Shown piece by piece: positions 9,022-18,077 of a stretch of DNA of 64,000 nucleotides. This stretch comes from CAWGXZ01 sp963826695 (GTDB taxonomy: Bacteria > Pseudomonadota > Gammaproteobacteria > Burkholderiales > Burkholderiaceae_C). The translations under genes and the position numbers were made by a program. The stretch is taken from positions 1,536,468 through 1,600,467 of the forward strand of contig CAWGXZ010000004.1 in NCBI GenBank assembly GCA_963826695.1, read 5' to 3'. Below the pieces are notes generated by a model that made no database searches, was not told where the DNA came from, and was given only the letters and a program-made list of their open reading frames with translations. How positions within the stretch are numbered: position 1 is the stretch's first letter; every line of letters starts with the position of its first letter.

Positions 9022-10014
9022 CTATTCGACGGTGATGCCGCCGGTCTTGATCACCTGGCCCCACTTGGTGAGCTCGGCGTCGATGAATTTCGCGAACTCG
9101 TCGGTCGAGCTGGCCAGCACGATCATGCCGAGCCCGGTCAGCTGCGTCCGGACCGCCTCGTTGGCGAGCACGGCCTTCAGATCGGCGTTGAGCCGCTCGC
9201 GGATCGCCGGATCGACGCCCTTCGGCGCCACGATGCCGAGCCAGCCGAGCGCGTCGAAGCCGGGAAAGCCGCTTTCGGCGACGGTCGGCACGTCCGGCAG
9301 CTGCGGCACCCGCTGCGCCGTCGAGACCGCGAGCACGCGGGCCTTGCCGCTGCGAGCATGCGGCAGCACCGCCGGCAGCGAGTCGAACATCGCCTGCAGC
9401 TGGCCGCCGAAGAGGTCGTTGTACGCAGGCGCACTGCCCTTGTAGGGGACGTGCAGCACGTTGGCGCCGCTGCGCTGCTTCAGCAGCTCGAAGGTCAGGT
9501 GCTGGAAGGAACCGACGCCGCCCGAGCCGTAGCTCAGCTTGGCCGGCTCCGCCTTGGCCGCGGCAAGGAACTCCTGCAAGGTCTTGAACCGGGAGTTCGC
9601 CGGCACCACCAGGGCTTGGGCGACCCCGGCCACGTTCATGATCGGGGTGAGCTCGCGCGGGTTGTAGCCGACGTTGGCATACAGGTTGGGCGCGACCGCG
9701 AGCGGGCCGCTCGATCCCAGCAGCAGCGTGTAGCCGTCGGCCACTGCCGAAGCGGCGGCGCGGCTGCCGAGGGTGCCGCCGGCACCGGCCTTGTTGTCGA
9801 CCACCAGGGCCTGGCCCCAGGTGCGGCCGAGGTGCTCGCCGAGCACCCGCGCGAGCACGTCGCCGCTCTGCCCGGCGGCAAAGGCAACGACGATGGTCAC
9901 CGGCTTGGTCGGGTATCCCGCCGGGCGCGGCTGGGCCGAGACGAGGCCCGGCACCCAGGCCACACCGGAAGCCGCAGTCGCGGCCAGGAGATGGGAGAAG
10001 GTTCTTCGCTTCAT
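9022..10014 (-). CDS. Bug-family (TTT) substrate-binding protein
   Basis: 330-residue periplasmic binding protein of the tripartite tricarboxylate transporter family. The ATG at 10014 precedes a twin-Arg-like signal peptide (MKRRTFSHLLAATAASG...VSAQP). The fold markers are YPTKPVTIVVAFAAG near the start, VVDNKAGAGGTLG, YGSGGVGSFQHL and HVPYKGSAPAYNDLFGGQ. It binds a small carboxylate in the periplasm. It is co-directional with, and 26 bases upstream of, the tartrate-dehydratase-like gene, so tartrate or a relative is a reasonable ligand guess. No membrane subunits are nearby. Confidence 0.85.
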   Translation of the reverse strand: MKRRTFSHLLAATAASGVAWVPGLVSAQPRPAGYPTKPVTIVVAFAAGQSGDVLARVLGEHLGRTWGQALVVDNKAGAGGTLGSRAAASAVADGYTLLLGSSGPLAVAPNLYANVGYNPRELTPIMNVAGVAQALVVPANSRFKTLQEFLAAAKAEPAKLSYGSGGVGSFQHLTFELLKQRSGANVLHVPYKGSAPAYNDLFGGQLQAMFDSLPAVLPHARSGKARVLAVSTAQRVPQLPDVPTVAESGFPGFDALGWLGIVAPKGVDPAIRERLNADLKAVLANEAVRTQLTGLGMIVLASSTDEFAKFIDAELTKWGQVIKTGGITVE

Positions 10015-10075
10015 CGGTAGCGCGAGCTCCAGGCATGGGTTCGGCACGACGCCGAATGTCGGCATTGTCCCCTTC

Positions 10076-10444
10076 ATGGATCGCCGGATCGTCGGCAGCG
10101 AGGAGGTGGTGCTCGACATCGCCACCGCCCGGGAACTCGGCTGCCCGCCGGGCCCGCGCGGGTGCCGCATCGGCATGCTGCGCAGCGTCGGCCCGAAGGC
10201 GCGGCCGCTCGGCTGGACCATTGCCACCCTCGACCCGCGCTACGCCGAGGTGCAACGGCTCGCCGAGGAGGAGCCCGACAACCTGCTGATCGACCTGCTT
10301 GAAAGCGCCTGCGGCCGCTGCGTCGACACCGTCGAGAAGCCGTTTTCCGCCTGTGCCGTCGGCGCCGGCGCCGGCAACCCGGCGCTGCGGGTGCTGCGGC
10401 AGGAACGCGAGCCAGGCGATGGCGTGAGCGGACGCGGTGCTTGA
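10076..10444 (+). CDS. Hypothetical protein, cysteine-containing
   Basis: 122-residue reading frame, divergent from the Bug gene and starting 61 bases away. I do not recognise the family. It has no signal peptide or membrane segment. Five cysteines are present, including a CGRC motif near residue 82 and a GCPPGPRGC stretch near residue 22. Codon use is GC-rich and looks coding. The start could also be a little upstream or downstream. Confidence 0.4.
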   Translation: MDRRIVGSEEVVLDIATARELGCPPGPRGCRIGMLRSVGPKARPLGWTIATLDPRYAEVQRLAEEEPDNLLIDLLESACGRCVDTVEKPFSACAVGAGAGNPALRVLRQEREPGDGVSGRGA

Positions 10445-10655
10445 TGGGTCTGCGGGACCGCCCGTGAGGTCACCCGGGGAGTCGCGTCAGCAGTTTGGTG
10501 GCGCAGCGCGGCGGCTGGATCCGAAGCGGACGGCTCTCGCGATGTCCGACGCCCCATCGCGTCGCCCACCGACGCCATGAATTCGGTGCGGCAGGCCCAA
10601 TATCGGCCTGCGGCGCATCGGTGTGCGCCCGACCTTCGACTTCGAGAAAGACACC

Positions 10656-11183
10656 ATGTCCGACACCCTGAGCCCTTCATCATCCGATACCGCTGCGGCG
10701 CGCGAACAGGTCTGGGAACTGATCAAGGACATCCGCTTCGCGATGTTCACCGCCCGCCACAGCAACGGCCATCTGCACTCGAGGCCAATGACCTTGCAGA
10801 ACAAGAAGATCGACGAGGACTCGAGCCTGTGGTTCTTCATGTCGCGAGGCAAGGACGCGGTTGCCGACCTGCAGCGCGAGCCGTTGGTCAACGTCGCGTT
10901 CGCCGACCCTGGTCGCGACAGCTATGTCTCGGTGTCCGGCGAGGCGGCGGTGATCGAGGACATGGCGAAGAAGGAACAGCTGTTTTCGGCGATGGCCAAG
11001 GCATGGTTCCCGGATGGTCCGGCCGATCCCGACCTGGCGCTGGTCCAGGTCCGCATCGCCCATGCCGACTATTGGGATGTCAAGGAGAACAAGGTCTTGC
11101 AGTTGCTGAAGATGGCGACCGCGGCAGTGACAGGCCATCCTCCGACCGGCATGGGCGAACACGGCAGCGTCCGGATGAGCTGA
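10656..11183 (+). CDS. Pyridoxamine 5'-phosphate oxidase-like general stress protein
   Basis: 175-residue protein of the FMN-binding split-barrel family. It is recognised by MFTARHSNGHLHSRPMTLQN, LWFFMSRGKDAVADL, VNVAFADPGRDSYVSVSGEA and the Trp-rich end AHADYWDVKENKV, typical of the Pyrid_ox_like general stress proteins. It probably binds FMN or F420-like flavin and is cytoplasmic; the reaction is unknown. It stands alone, about 210 bases after the previous gene. Confidence 0.75.
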   Translation: MSDTLSPSSSDTAAAREQVWELIKDIRFAMFTARHSNGHLHSRPMTLQNKKIDEDSSLWFFMSRGKDAVADLQREPLVNVAFADPGRDSYVSVSGEAAVIEDMAKKEQLFSAMAKAWFPDGPADPDLALVQVRIAHADYWDVKENKVLQLLKMATAAVTGHPPTGMGEHGSVRMS

Positions 11184-11496
11184 TCCAGGCTGCAATGAAG
11201 CCGTTCGGCGGAGGGGCACCCCGCCGTCCCGCCGCATCTCCGTGGCCGCTCCCCTGCTGACAGGGCTCTTGCGCTTGCCACGAAGACCCGAAGTGTCGAG
11301 GCTTGGGTGACACCTGCCCTTGCGCGCAGATGGCTCGGTGCTCGATCATCGCGTCGCGGTACGGCTTCACTTGAACCCGTGCAACGCCGACAATGGCCCA
11401 CTTGACGTGCGCGCGGCTCGTCTCGTTTCGGGCCGCACGTCGAGTGGAACCAGCCCCGCGCCGCGGCGTGAACCGTCCCGAACCAAGGTCGTCCCC
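11184..11496. other. Intergenic stretch without a recognised gene
   Basis: About 310 bases between the flavin-binding protein and the secreted protein. It is GC-rich, with no convincing reading frame, repeat or RNA gene. It probably holds the promoter of the downstream gene. Confidence 0.4.
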
Positions 11497-12108
11497 ATGA
11501 ACTCGAGTCGAGCCCTGCGGTGGTCCCTGTCCCTTGCCCTCATCCTGGCGTGCGCGTCGATCGTCGGCGCTGCGCGCGCGATGACGATGTGGACCACCGC
11601 TGTGCCCACCAAGATCAGCGGATACAAGGGCGGCTATCAGATCAAGCACCTCGGTCGAACGACCGAGTACGTGTACAAGATCGAGCTCTCCGAGAATGGG
11701 GATCGGCCGTGTCGCGTGGTGGCGAGATCTGCCGCGCAAGGCGCCTGGGAAAACCAGACGTTGACCGACAAGAAGCTCGACAACTGCGATACGCCGTCGG
11801 GGGCGCAGTCGGTGTCCTTCAATGGCGGCGCCAACGGCAACCGCTTCATCAATGCGGTCCAGGTGTGCACGAGCTCGTCGACCCGAATCAAGGGGATGAA
11901 GGCCTGGGGCGCGGACGTCGCCGACGGCGGCACGGTGACGACGTACGCCCAGAACCCTCAGACGTGGCAGCGCACGAACTGCAAGAACTGGGGCGCGAAG
12001 GCGGAGTGTCCGAGCGGACAGGTCGCCGTCGGTGTCGACCTGCACTACCAGGCCGATGGACCGGCCTTTGTCGGTTTGGCGCTGCAGTGCACCAAACCGG
12101 GCGGTTGA
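11497..12108 (+). CDS. Secreted protein of unknown function
   Basis: 203 residues with a clear signal peptide (LRWSLSLALILACASIVGAARA), so exported to the periplasm or beyond. The mature part is rich in Gly, Thr and Asn and has six cysteines in pairs suited to disulphides (near CRVVAR, LDNCDTP, VQVCTSS, TNCKNWG, AECPSG, LQCTK). It looks like a beta-rich extracellular domain, but I do not recognise a family. An upstream GTG-rich frame is open, but the signal peptide fixes the ATG. Confidence 0.6.
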   Translation: MNSSRALRWSLSLALILACASIVGAARAMTMWTTAVPTKISGYKGGYQIKHLGRTTEYVYKIELSENGDRPCRVVARSAAQGAWENQTLTDKKLDNCDTPSGAQSVSFNGGANGNRFINAVQVCTSSSTRIKGMKAWGADVADGGTVTTYAQNPQTWQRTNCKNWGAKAECPSGQVAVGVDLHYQADGPAFVGLALQCTKPGG

Positions 12109-12157
12109 CGGCCCACCGGGCGCGCGGCGACCTGCTCGATGCGGCGCGCGCGCGAGC

Positions 12158-12439
12158 TCAGGGGAAGTAGACCGAGTCGGGAGCGACCGTCTTTGCGTCG
12201 GTCATGGCGCCGGACACCGCGTAGCTGAGCGACTGGATGGGCTTTCCGCAATCGAGCTTCGCCCCGGTGTCGATCTCGAGCATGGGGTCCGTGCGACGGA
12301 TGAAGGCTTCGACGGTCGACACGGGCAGCGCAGGCGCGGACGTCTGTCGAGGGCTGGCGCCGTCGTCTCGGCCGCCGATCGGGCTTGCCGGCCATGCGCC
12401 GGCCGTGATCACGGGACGGAGCCCGGCGCCAGCCCCCAA
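12158..12439 (-). other. Possible C-terminal fragment or small ORF downstream of the SGNH gene
   Basis: A frame of 93 codons overlaps the 3' end of the SGNH hydrolase gene in another phase. Its second half (STVEAFIRRTDPMLEIDTGA...) looks more protein-like than its first. It may be the true C-terminus of the hydrolase displaced by an indel near 12420, since the hydrolase as read lacks the usual Asp-x-x-His near its end. No DxxH is visible here either, so this is weak. Confidence 0.2.
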
Positions 12440-13359
12440 CTGCGATGAAAGGTGTCCCTGTAGCTCTTGGCTCGATCGTTCAACAACCAGTTGACGAACG
12501 CTGGGTTCCCGAGGTCGGTCTCGGCAAGTGCCGGAACGCCCAGCACGATTGCTCGACCGCCCATGGCCTCGACCCGGGCGATCATCGTCCGGTAGCTCTG
12601 GGCGAAGTAATCGACCGCGTCGGGAACGAAGATCGCCGACTCCGGGTTGTACGAGTCGTTCGTGCCGACATGGAACACCACGACGTCCGGTGTCTGCGCG
12701 TCGACGTCGTTTTCGAAACGGGCCATCAAGTCGGACATCCTGTCTCCGGCACGACCTCGGTTCACGATCGTTGCCGCCGGCAGTTCCAGCGCGAGCTGGA
12801 CGGACAGGCTTTCCCTATCGGCTGTCAGCGGGTCGCCTGCAATCCACGAATCGCCGAACAGCACGACCCGCGCGGCGCAAGCGGGGGTCAACTCGCCGGC
12901 GATACGCTGGGCAAGCTGGCGAATGTAGAACTTGCCGGCGTGCGCCTCGTCGAACCAGGTGCGTTCGATCGACGACCGGATATCGACCGGAAAGAACAGG
13001 GGCGGCGAAATCGTCAGGGTCGAGAACGTTTTGGCTGTGATCGAGTACGTCCAGTACTTCGAGTTCGCGTGACGGATAGAGCACGAGCCACCGACCCTGA
13101 AGATCGAGGTGTCGAGCACTGCGATGGTGTCGGAGCCCGCCGGGGCTGCGGCCACGATGGCCCGCTCGGTGACCACATTCGGCTGTTCATCGGCGCGCAT
13201 GCCCTTGCCATAGAAGCCGGTGGCGAACTGCTCCAGGTAGACCGAGTTCGACGCAATGCGGACTCCAGTCGGTAGCGTCGCAGGAGCCGGGGTATGCGCC
13301 GGCACCAGGGCTGGCGCGGGCGTGGGTGCGGGCGTTGCAGACTGAGGCGCAGTGGGCAT
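12409..13359 (-). CDS. SGNH/GDSL-family hydrolase, incomplete at both ends
   Basis: About 316 residues as annotated. SGNH block I is VVLFGDSWIAGDP (nucleophile Ser), block II is IVNRGRAGDRM, and block III is VVVFHVGTNDSYNPES (the oxyanion Asn). A block V Asp-x-x-His is not visible before the stop. A Pro/Ala-rich linker (residues about 5-30) precedes the domain, as in exported esterases, but no signal peptide is seen in frame. The start codon is therefore uncertain and the gene may be 5'-truncated or frameshifted. It probably deacetylates or hydrolyses an ester on a polysaccharide or lipid; the substrate is unknown. Confidence 0.6.
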   Translation of the reverse strand: MPTAPQSATPAPTPAPALVPAHTPAPATLPTGVRIASNSVYLEQFATGFYGKGMRADEQPNVVTERAIVAAAPAGSDTIAVLDTSIFRVGGSCSIRHANSKYWTYSITAKTFSTLTISPPLFFPVDIRSSIERTWFDEAHAGKFYIRQLAQRIAGELTPACAARVVLFGDSWIAGDPLTADRESLSVQLALELPAATIVNRGRAGDRMSDLMARFENDVDAQTPDVVVFHVGTNDSYNPESAIFVPDAVDYFAQSYRTMIARVEAMGGRAIVLGVPALAETDLGNPAFVNWLLNDRAKSYRDTFHRSWGLAPGSVP

Positions 13360-14061
13360 GGACGTTGGGGGCGGAGGCGGTCTACGGGTCGGACCGGGGC
13401 ACCGGCGTCGACGAAACAGATCAGCTCCGATTGTGGCCCTGCGGAAGGTCTGCGCTCGGCGCCATCGAACGGTCGCCCCGGACCCACGCGCGCCCGGGCC
13501 GGACTTTGTTGACCGTCGGCCAGACACCTCCGCGCCGTGCCGAGTTCTGGTCTCCATGCGTCCGCGTGGCCGCTCAAAACTGGCAGCGGCTGGTCACCCT
13601 CCACCAGTTTTTGAGCGCCACAGCTAGAAGAGTCCGATGCCAGTGGGGCGGTCGTTCGGGTAAGCCAGCAATCGATCCGCTGCAGACTTCCGATCCGGAC
13701 CGGGAGAGGTCTGGACGCAGCGATTGCTGTCGGTTGTCGTCAGCCCTCGAGCTCACGGTCTCGGACAGATTGCAGTCGCTCGGGCCATGCAGGCGGCCTT
13801 GCCACCAGCGGCGGCTACCAGGGTGCTGCTGACGTTGCCGATGAAAGTGACGGGGGCGGGGCGGGACGCGCACCCTGTCTGCCGACGCCGAACATTGGCA
13901 TGGTCCGGTCGAACGACTGCTTCCCTGTGACCTGACGGGTCGCTGTCGACCCTGAACGGGAATAGGTATGTCGAGATTGGGTGCCAAGAACTCGACACTC
14001 GTAGCACCTCAAGTTGTGCAACTCCCATACTATTGCCAGCGAGCAGTTCCAAGGGATCACG
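13360..14061. other. Intergenic stretch with one strong inverted repeat
   Basis: About 700 bases between the SGNH gene and the TIR gene. Several open frames exist on both strands, but none has a recognisable protein. Base composition falls toward the right end, approaching the TIR gene. The only clear structure is the inverted repeat at 13572-13616. Confidence 0.4.
13572..13616. repeat. Inverted repeat, 12-13 base arms
   Basis: GCTCAAAACTGG (13572-13583) pairs with CCAGTTTTTGAGC (13604-13616) with one unpaired A and a 20-base loop. It could be an IS end remnant or a regulatory hairpin. It sits at the edge between GC-rich chromosome and the lower-GC TIR islet. Confidence 0.5.
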
Positions 14062-15000
14062 ATGGATGGTTTAGGTTTTGTTCGAGGCGATCACCTCTCG
14101 ATCGCCGACGGCTGTTTTCTTCCTCGCGCCGATCTGTTGGGGTTGATTCAAGCGCGGCTTCACGAATTGGTCTTCAAGCATCCCGAACTGAAAATTTACG
14201 TCCCGAACATGATGGATGTGGATCTTTTCTTTACCTGGGACGGTGACAAGTTCATGCTTTTAGTATCTACAGAGAAACGCGGGCATCTTCCCGCGAGAGG
14301 CATGGAAACGGAGCGCCTGCCGAAGCTCCGCGAGGAGGGCCGCGACGTACTTGGCCCGCTGAAGGACTTCGTGGACATCAGTGAGCTTCGGTCAACGAAG
14401 GAAATGTTTCAGGCGCTGCAGTTCACCGAAGGCTTCAGTGCAGCTGGCATCTTCCCTGCGGGGACTTACGATGACTCGGCAAAGTCACAGAAGGAGGCTG
14501 CCGGCCTCGCCGTTGCTCAACTCATGATTGCCTGGGCGCAGAAGCGTAGACACGCCATGGAAAACTCGCGAATTTTCTTGAGCCACAAGGGGGCGAACAA
14601 GCCACTTATCGACAAGGTCGATCAGGCCCTCCGGCTCGTCGGCCTCAAGACTTGGTTTGACCGCGATGACCTCACTGCGGGCGACGCGCTGGTGCGCGGC
14701 GTCGACAACGCCTTCGCAGAGTGCTCAGCAGCGATTTTCTTCCTATCAGGTCAGTTCACTGACGCAGGCGTAATTCAACGCGAAATCGATCGCGCGATTC
14801 ACGAGCAGGCGATGCGTCCCGATGGGTTCAGGATTATTCCCATCGTGCTGGCTCAGCACGGCGGCTCCGACGACCGTGTTCCCGCCCCGTTAAAGATGCT
14901 CGTGTGGAAGACGGTCGATGACATTGATGTCGTGCCTACCATCCTGAAGGCGCTGCCTGACTCCGTGAAGGCTCAGATCAAGTACACACCGCACAAGTGA
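14062..15000 (+). CDS. TIR-domain protein with unrecognised N-terminal domain (candidate defence effector)
   Basis: 312 residues from the ATG at 14062, which has AAGGGA five bases upstream; a TTG at 14014 is also in frame. Residues about 167-310 are a TIR domain: SRIFLSHKG at strand A, KTWFDRDDLTAGDALVRGVDNA after it, AIFFLSGQFTDAGVIQREID with the conserved Glu near residue 241 expected of NAD-cleaving TIRs, and IIPIVL. The N-terminal ~165 residues (LGLIQARLHEL..., YVPNMMDVDLFF...) match no family I know and may sense a trigger. Composition is clearly less GC-rich than the neighbours, suggesting acquisition. Standalone TIR proteins often act in phage defence by NAD+ hydrolysis; that role is inference. 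Confidence 0.75.
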   Translation: MDGLGFVRGDHLSIADGCFLPRADLLGLIQARLHELVFKHPELKIYVPNMMDVDLFFTWDGDKFMLLVSTEKRGHLPARGMETERLPKLREEGRDVLGPLKDFVDISELRSTKEMFQALQFTEGFSAAGIFPAGTYDDSAKSQKEAAGLAVAQLMIAWAQKRRHAMENSRIFLSHKGANKPLIDKVDQALRLVGLKTWFDRDDLTAGDALVRGVDNAFAECSAAIFFLSGQFTDAGVIQREIDRAIHEQAMRPDGFRIIPIVLAQHGGSDDRVPAPLKMLVWKTVDDIDVVPTILKALPDSVKAQIKYTPHK

Positions 15001-15213
15001 CGAATGCACTATCAAGCGCCTTATTGGCTTCAGCCGTCCGGAAGCCGCCTGTCGAGACCTACTGCTTGGCCGTAAGCAGCCATAGCCCGCAACGGCTGGC
15101 TACCGAGCGACGCAGCGTGCGAAACTTCCTTCGTCCCAAGTGCCTTGCGTCCGACGCCGGGAGCCCAGCCAGGGCCTCATCATGCAGTCACAGTCATTTC
15201 CAGGAGACCTGAC

Positions 15214-15438
15214 ATGTCGAAGCCGGTCAAGGATGCCGACGCCCACAAGCAAAAGCCCGTAGCCATAGAGCCAGGCGATGCACAAAGAGATGTCGCCCGT
15301 CACAGGGCCGAAGCGCGCGCATGGGCCACCGTCAACAAGTTGCCCGGTGGAGGCAAGAAGATCGACGCGCGACGCAAAGTTCCGTCTGGCCCGCTCGGCG
15401 GTTCGGGTCGCAAAACCAATCTGTCGCGCTCCTCCTGA
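15214..15438 (+). CDS. Small basic hypothetical protein
   Basis: 74 residues, Lys/Arg-rich, without membrane segments and probably disordered at both ends (KLPGGGKKIDARRKVPSGPLG). The start is supported by AGGAG eight bases before the ATG. I do not recognise the family. It lies 213 bases after the TIR gene on the same strand and could have entered with it. Confidence 0.5.
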   Translation: MSKPVKDADAHKQKPVAIEPGDAQRDVARHRAEARAWATVNKLPGGGKKIDARRKVPSGPLGGSGRKTNLSRSS

Positions 15439-15535
15439 GCCTCTCTTCTCGACCACCCTGAACCGCGCCGGTTTTCGAGGAGGCTCCAACTCTCGAGAAG
15501 ATGGAGCCATGCAGCCTGGGGCGGTCCTCGAGGCT

Positions 15536-15586
15536 GTCTGCCTCGGCGCCTAGAACCTGCCTATCGGCGCCGAGCGCAAGGCAGAC
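15536..15586. terminator. Bidirectional terminator-like hairpin
   Basis: CTCGGCGCC pairs with GGCGCCGAG across a 15-base loop, and outer arms GTCTGCC/GGCAGAC extend the stem after a small asymmetric bulge. It lies between convergent genes. There is no long T-run, but the stem is very strong. Confidence 0.5.
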
Positions 15587-15695
15587 GAGGTGAGAGGAGG
15601 CCCGTGATTTTCCTGCGCCGCCACCCGCTGCATGAACCCAGGCGGCCACATGACCCGATGCCTGGTGCCGCCGCGCCCTGGTGACCGCGCAGGGC

Positions 15696-17093
15696 TCACC
15701 ACTTCACTTGGCCGCGGCCTACGTCCATCACCATGCGCGTGGCCAGGTACAGGCGCGGCACCACGTTGGATACGAGCACGTACTCGTCGTCGTTCGAATG
15801 CGCACCGGCGCCACGCAGGCCGAAGCTTTCGAGCACGCCGCCCTTGGGACGCAGGCCGGCGAACGCCGCATCGGTACCGCCGCCCGTGGCGCGGTCGCGA
15901 ACGCTGAGCGGCAGGTTGACCTCGCTCGCCACCGTCACCGCGTGCCGAGCCAAAGCCAGCGACGCTGCATTGGCAACAAAGGCCGGACGGCTGCGGTAGA
16001 AGCTGAGCTCGATCTTGGTGTCGGGGATCAGCTTTTCCTCGATGGACTTCTTCAATGCCGCTTCCATCAAGTCCAGGTCCTGATTGGTCAACGAGCGCAC
16101 GTCGGCGATGGCCGTGGCCTCGGCCGGGATGACGTTGCGCGATGCGCCTGCGTTGGCCACGGTCCAATTGATCTGCAGGCCCTTGGCCGGGTCGCCCAAC
16201 TGGCGGGACTTGAGCATTTGGTGCGCCAGTTCGTACAGCGCATTGCGCCCGAGTTCAGGCGAAGAGCCGGCATGGCTGGCCTTGCCAGTGACCTTCATCT
16301 CGACAATCGCGATGCTGCTTGTCGCCAGCCGCACCATGTCGCTGCCAGGCGTGGCGGCCGGGCCACCGCCCTCGAACGAGAGCACGGCGTCGTACTCGCT
16401 GCCCAACTGGGTAATGAACGCGGCGGATCCGGCTGAACCGATCTCCTCGTCGCCGTTGATCAGCACGCCCAGCTCGGCGTAGTCGGCAAATCCATTGCGT
16501 GCCAGCAGGTCGACCACGTGCAGGATCAGGGCAACGCCTTGTTTGTCGTCGGCAATGCCGAGCCCGTAGGCGCGGTCGCCATCGATGCGGAAGGGTTGCT
16601 TCGCGCCCATGCCCTTGGCGTAGACGGTGTCCATGTGGGCGATGAGCAAGACCTTCTTGCTGCCGCTGCCGCTGCGCGTGGCGTAGACCATGGGCCCCAG
16701 CGGAGCGCCCTTGAGTTGTGGGTGGAAATCCGGCGCCTGAGTCGGCTTCACCTGCACCTGCATGCCCGCGCTCCGCAGACGGTCTGCCAGGTGGTCGGCC
16801 AGCTTCTTCAGACCTTCGAGGTCGCGGCTGCCCGACTCCATGCCGACCAGGGTCTTCAAGGTCTGCAGGTACGCCGGCAACTCGGCCTGCACACGGGTGC
16901 GCAAGGCCTCGTCGGCCGGGCGTGAAGGTGCAGTGGCCACTGGGGCAGGTGCAGAAGCCGCTGCGGGAGCAGAGGCGGGCGCAATGGCCTGCACCTTCGG
17001 AGGCGATGCCGTCGTTGCGCAGGCCGCGAGCAGCAGGGCTGCGAGCATGGGCACGGCGCGCGACAGTCCGCTGGAGCTGAGCTTGAATGTCAT
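15696..17093 (-). CDS. M20-family metallopeptidase, glutamate carboxypeptidase-like lipoprotein
   Basis: 465 residues. It begins with a lipoprotein signal (MLAALLLAAC, lipobox Cys) and an Ala/Pro-rich spacer, so it is anchored in the cell envelope. The di-zinc site of carboxypeptidase G2-type M20 enzymes is present: LIAHMDTVYAKG, IADDKQG, GDEEIGS (general base plus ligand), FEGGG and a late His in GAHSNDDEY. It would release C-terminal glutamate from peptides or N-acyl/pteroyl glutamates. It stands alone, with a hairpin after its stop. Confidence 0.82.
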   Translation of the reverse strand: MTFKLSSSGLSRAVPMLAALLLAACATTASPPKVQAIAPASAPAAASAPAPVATAPSRPADEALRTRVQAELPAYLQTLKTLVGMESGSRDLEGLKKLADHLADRLRSAGMQVQVKPTQAPDFHPQLKGAPLGPMVYATRSGSGSKKVLLIAHMDTVYAKGMGAKQPFRIDGDRAYGLGIADDKQGVALILHVVDLLARNGFADYAELGVLINGDEEIGSAGSAAFITQLGSEYDAVLSFEGGGPAATPGSDMVRLATSSIAIVEMKVTGKASHAGSSPELGRNALYELAHQMLKSRQLGDPAKGLQINWTVANAGASRNVIPAEATAIADVRSLTNQDLDLMEAALKKSIEEKLIPDTKIELSFYRSRPAFVANAASLALARHAVTVASEVNLPLSVRDRATGGGTDAAFAGLRPKGGVLESFGLRGAGAHSNDDEYVLVSNVVPRLYLATRMVMDVGRGQVKW

Positions 17094-17210
17094 GGAGTGG
17101 GGCCATCTGGAAGTGGGTAAGCCGTGAACTCTAGGCCAGGCTCACGCCGAAAAACACTCGGTCGTCGCTCGTCAGGCACGATCGATGAATCCGTTCCTGC
17201 GGGACGCCGA

Positions 17211-18077
17211 TCAGAAACCGTACAGCCGCGCCGGGTTGTCGACCAGGACCTGCCGGCGCAGCGATGCGTCGGGCAACCACCGGCTGATCGACTCGGCCAA
17301 GGTGGCCGGTGCGATGTCGCGATAGCGGCTGACCTCGTGCGCCGCCCTGCCCGCCTCGCGAGCCGTATGCGGCCAGTCGCTGCCCCACAGCACGCGCTTC
17401 GGATTTGCCTGGATGAACGCATGCGCCAGCTCGGCGACGGCGGCCACGGGTTGCACCGCGGTGATCCTGTAGGGCGCCGAAAGCTTGACGTACACGTTGC
17501 CCGCGGCGACCAGTTCGAGAACGCGGCGCGTCCCCGCGTCCCCGGTGCCTGCGGCAACCGGCAACAGCGCGAAATGGTCCAGCACCACCGGCACCGGCAA
17601 CCGGTCCAGCAGCGGTGCCAGCTGCACGAGCGTGGTGTGCACGGCATAGACCTGCAGGTGCCAGCCCAGCGGCGCGAGGCGGTCGGCCCAGCGCCGCAGC
17701 GGACCTTCGACAGCGTGGATGTCGTGCACGCCGGCGCTTTCGACGTTGATGCGCAGGCCGCGCACGCCGACGCTGTGCAGATGCGCCAAGGCGGCGTCGT
17801 CGGCCTCGTCGTCGACCACCGCCACGCCGCGCCCTGCTCCCTGGAGCCGCGCCAGGCTGTCGAGCATGCAGCGGTTGTCGCTGCCGTAGAAGCTCGGCTG
17901 GACGATCACGGTGCGCTGCAAACCATTGCACCGCAGGTGCGCCAGCAGCGCCTCGTGCGGCGCCGGGGCCGGCGTGTAGGGGCGCTGCGCCACCATGGGG
18001 TAGCGCGCCGCATCACCCACCACGTGGGTGTGGCAGTCGCAGGCTCCCTCAGGCAGGTCGGCCGCCTGTGCGCTCAT
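17211..18077 (-). CDS. Amidohydrolase-family TIM-barrel hydrolase (LigI-like)
   Basis: 288 residues. Metal- and substrate-site signatures of the amidohydrolase_2 family: CDCHTHVVGD (HxH), VVLDHFALL, VYVKLSAPY and LWGSDWPHT (catalytic Asp). It resembles 2-pyrone-4,6-dicarboxylate lactonase-type enzymes, which open lactones of dicarboxylic acids. Its ATG overlaps the stop of the dehydrogenase gene upstream (ATGA), so the two are one transcriptional unit with two Bug receptors. The substrate is probably a dicarboxylate lactone or ester, but this is inferred. Confidence 0.75.
   Translation of the reverse strand: MSAQAADLPEGACDCHTHVVGDAARYPMVAQRPYTPAPAPHEALLAHLRCNGLQRTVIVQPSFYGSDNRCMLDSLARLQGAGRGVAVVDDEADDAALAHLHSVGVRGLRINVESAGVHDIHAVEGPLRRWADRLAPLGWHLQVYAVHTTLVQLAPLLDRLPVPVVLDHFALLPVAAGTGDAGTRRVLELVAAGNVYVKLSAPYRITAVQPVAAVAELAHAFIQANPKRVLWGSDWPHTAREAGRAAHEVSRYRDIAPATLAESISRWLPDASLRRQVLVDNPARLYGF

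Noticed and set aside
12158..13557. Complete SGNH hydrolase with signal peptide
   Set aside because: No start with a signal peptide in any of the three frames, and no Asp-x-x-His at the end, so only an incomplete gene is claimed.
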